Assembly: GCA_021399405.1 (NCBI GenBank)
Contig: JAAFKL010000298.1
Coordinates: forward strand, 1-6,032
Source: Candidatus Heimdallarchaeota archaeon
GTDB taxonomy: Archaea > Asgardarchaeota > Heimdallarchaeia > Heimdallarchaeales > Kariarchaeaceae
Direction: 5' to 3'
Length of the DNA: 6,032 bases
A program made the translations under genes and the position numbers. Positions 4,678 through 6,032 of the stretch are shown in pieces. Under the pieces are notes generated by a model. The model saw only the letters and a list, made by a program, of their open reading frames with translations. It was not told the DNA's origin and searched no databases. Numbering within the stretch: position 1 is the stretch's first letter; every line of letters starts with the position of its first letter.

Positions 4678-6032
4678 TTGAGACAGCTTAATTACAAAGA
4701 TTTTTCATTAATTTTTGCAATTGCGTTGTTGATTATAGTTGGAAGTAGTAATGGTAATTCTGTTAACACCTCTACCACATTTACTCATGGAATTCAAAAT
4801 TCAGAACAATCTAATATGGGACAAGTATCAATTGAAAGTTATACTATGAATGATAGAGATACACCTTTTGATTCAATTCAAACGAGCTCTTTTGAGCCAA
4901 ATTGGGTTGAAAGATCGCCTGCACCAAACCCCGGTGCTAGACAACATCATGCCATGGCTTATGATTCAATTAATGATAAATTAATCTTATTTGGTGGAAA
5001 TAACGGAACTTCAACAGATCGATTCGCAGATACATGGGCATATGATTATAAGACAAACACTTGGGAAGAAATGAAGCCTAGTATTTCCCCTGTATCAATG
5101 TACGGACATGCGATGGTTTATGAACCTGAATTACAAAAAGTCGTAATGTTTGGTGGGTACGATGGGAGTAGTCTTTTGAATGATATTTGGGTGTACGATT
5201 ATCTAACAAATGTGTGGGAAAAACAGGTTCCTGAAGTATCTCCATTACCTAGGAGGTATCATTCTATGATTTACGATACAAGTCGCAAGAAAATTGTGCT
5301 TATAGGAGGCACCACTGGTGCATTTGAGACTTGGGAAATGGATTCGTCAAACTACAACTGGACAAATTTGTCACCCATTACACCTCAGCCTGCATTATAT
5401 GCTTTTGCAGCTTCTTATGATCAGGCCAATGACAAAATCATAATTTTCGGAGGTCAAACATCTAGTGTAGTCAACAATGGAGAGACTTATGCTTATGATT
5501 ATTTCTCCAATGAATGGACCTTATTAGCCCCGTTAGATGACCCTTCAGATAGAAGATTTTATGGTCGACCAATGGGATATGATCTAATAACCCAGAAATC
5601 AATATTTTTTGGAGGTTATAACGGTAGCTTATCAAATGAGACGTGGGCGTTTGATTATTCTGCAACAACATGGGAATTAAGTGAATTATCGTATACACCC
5701 TCTCCTAGATGGTTACATACTATGGTATTCAATACTCAAGCAGGTAAATTTATTATGTTCGGGGGAAGTGATGGCAGTAGGTCAGGTCAAACATTTGAAT
5801 TAACCCCAGATTCGCAACCTCCCCAAATAATCAACTCTGGTGATAAAACTATTGAATTGGGAAGTGTTAGCTTATCGATCTCTTGGCAATTGACAGAAAC
5901 TCGTGGTGGAACATATGTAATCAAACTAGATAATCAAATAGTAGATTTAGGAAGCTTTGTAGATGGACAAACTATATCGTTGGTTCCATTTGGCATGGGG
6001 ATTGGCAATTACAATTTTGAAATGATAGCGAC
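4678..6032 (+). CDS. Secreted six-bladed Kelch beta-propeller with Ig-like domain, C-terminally cut by the window edge
   Basis: Reading from TTG at 4678, the frame is open for 451 codons to the right edge. Residues 1-27 look like a signal peptide (MRQLNYKDFS, then LIFAIALLIIVG, then small polar residues). After a Ser/Thr-rich linker, six Kelch repeats follow, marked by GG pairs at 106-107, 159-160, 210-211, 258-259, 312-313 and 362-363, with typical 'W-Y-DY-TN-W' strands (e.g. DTWAYDYKTNTWEEM, NDIWVYDYLTNVWEK). Blade 6 lacks its outer Trp strand. The segment with W76 ahead of blade 1 (NWVERSPAPNPGARQH) can supply it and close the ring. From about 381 an Ig-like domain begins (PPQIINSGDKTIELG...GTYVIKLDNQIVDLG), a style I associate with secreted Asgard-archaeal proteins. 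Kelch propellers bind proteins or glycans; the ligand is unknown. A C-terminal anchor may lie beyond the window. The gene lies 4 bp after hcp and is probably co-translated. Confidence 0.88.
   Translation, partial: MRQLNYKDFSLIFAIALLIIVGSSNGNSVNTSTTFTHGIQNSEQSNMGQVSIESYTMNDRDTPFDSIQTSSFEPNWVERSPAPNPGARQHHAMAYDSINDKLILFGGNNGTSTDRFADTWAYDYKTNTWEEMKPSISPVSMYGHAMVYEPELQKVVMFGGYDGSSLLNDIWVYDYLTNVWEKQVPEVSPLPRRYHSMIYDTSRKKIVLIGGTTGAFETWEMDSSNYNWTNLSPITPQPALYAFAASYDQANDKIIIFGGQTSSVVNNGETYAYDYFSNEWTLLAPLDDPSDRRFYGRPMGYDLITQKSIFFGGYNGSLSNETWAFDYSATTWELSELSYTPSPRWLHTMVFNTQAGKFIMFGGSDGSRSGQTFELTPDSQPPQIINSGDKTIELGSVSLSISWQLTETRGGTYVIKLDNQIVDLGSFVDGQTISLVPFGMGIGNYNFEMIA
4936..5805 (+). repeat. Six coding Kelch repeats of about 48-54 codons
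   Basis: The units run from residue 87 to about 376 of the Kelch protein. Each carries a 'hhhFGG' strand followed about 12-15 residues later by a W/Y-x-Y/F-D strand and usually a 'NxW' strand. Blade 3 (FETWEMDSSNYNW) and blade 4 (GETYAYDYFSNEW) are the most divergent. Spacing varies, unlike the strict LRR array. Six blades would make a complete propeller. Confidence 0.82.

Noticed and set aside
5471..5698. 75-codon open frame on the minus strand inside the Kelch gene
   Set aside because: It is antisense to clear Kelch repeats and has no independent support.
1..6032. CRISPR array, tRNA/rRNA, insertion sequence or transposase
   Set aside because: Reading both strands I found no short regularly spaced repeats with spacers, no cloverleaf-like sequence and no transposase motif; the only repeats are the coding LRR and Kelch units.

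Overview
The window is AT-rich (roughly one third G+C by eye) and gene-dense. Start regions combine TATA-like boxes with only weak Shine-Dalgarno signals, and two genes appear to use TTG starts. These traits, together with a secreted Kelch protein that ends in an Ig-like domain, a 23-residue Shoc2-type leucine-rich-repeat protein and a bacterial-type sensory zinc module, suggest an archaeon. An Asgard lineage (Heimdall/Loki/Thor-like) is my best guess. This is inference from protein style, not from a marker gene.

Layout. Four genes lie on the minus strand, reading right to left from about 3718: (1) dihydropyrimidinase/hydantoinase-type amidohydrolase (2321-3718), (2) a cytoplasmic leucine-rich-repeat protein (1351-2277), (3) a seven-helix membrane protein with a C-terminal coiled coil and a CxxC...CxxC module (208-1179), and (4) the first 19 codons of an aldehyde dehydrogenase, possibly methylmalonate-semialdehyde dehydrogenase, cut by the left edge (1-57). 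Two genes lie on the plus strand: (5) an Hcp-family (type VI secretion tube-like) domain preceded by an N-terminal signal peptide or anchor (4038-4673), and (6) a secreted six-bladed Kelch propeller followed by an Ig-like domain, cut by the right edge (4678-6032). The two blocks diverge from a 319-bp intergenic region that holds candidate promoters for both.

How the genes may work together. Dihydropyrimidinase and the aldehyde dehydrogenase could be an early and a late step of reductive pyrimidine catabolism (dihydrouracil/dihydrothymine, then beta-amino acid, then semialdehyde, then acyl-CoA), but two unrelated-looking genes separate them. The Hcp-like and Kelch genes are only 4 bp apart. 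The Kelch ribosome binding site lies inside the last Hcp codons and both products carry export signals, so they look like a translationally coupled pair acting outside the membrane.

The most unusual item is the Hcp-like protein. It is close in motif content to bacterial Hcp/TssD but carries an added membrane-targeting N-terminus and has no other type VI component in view.
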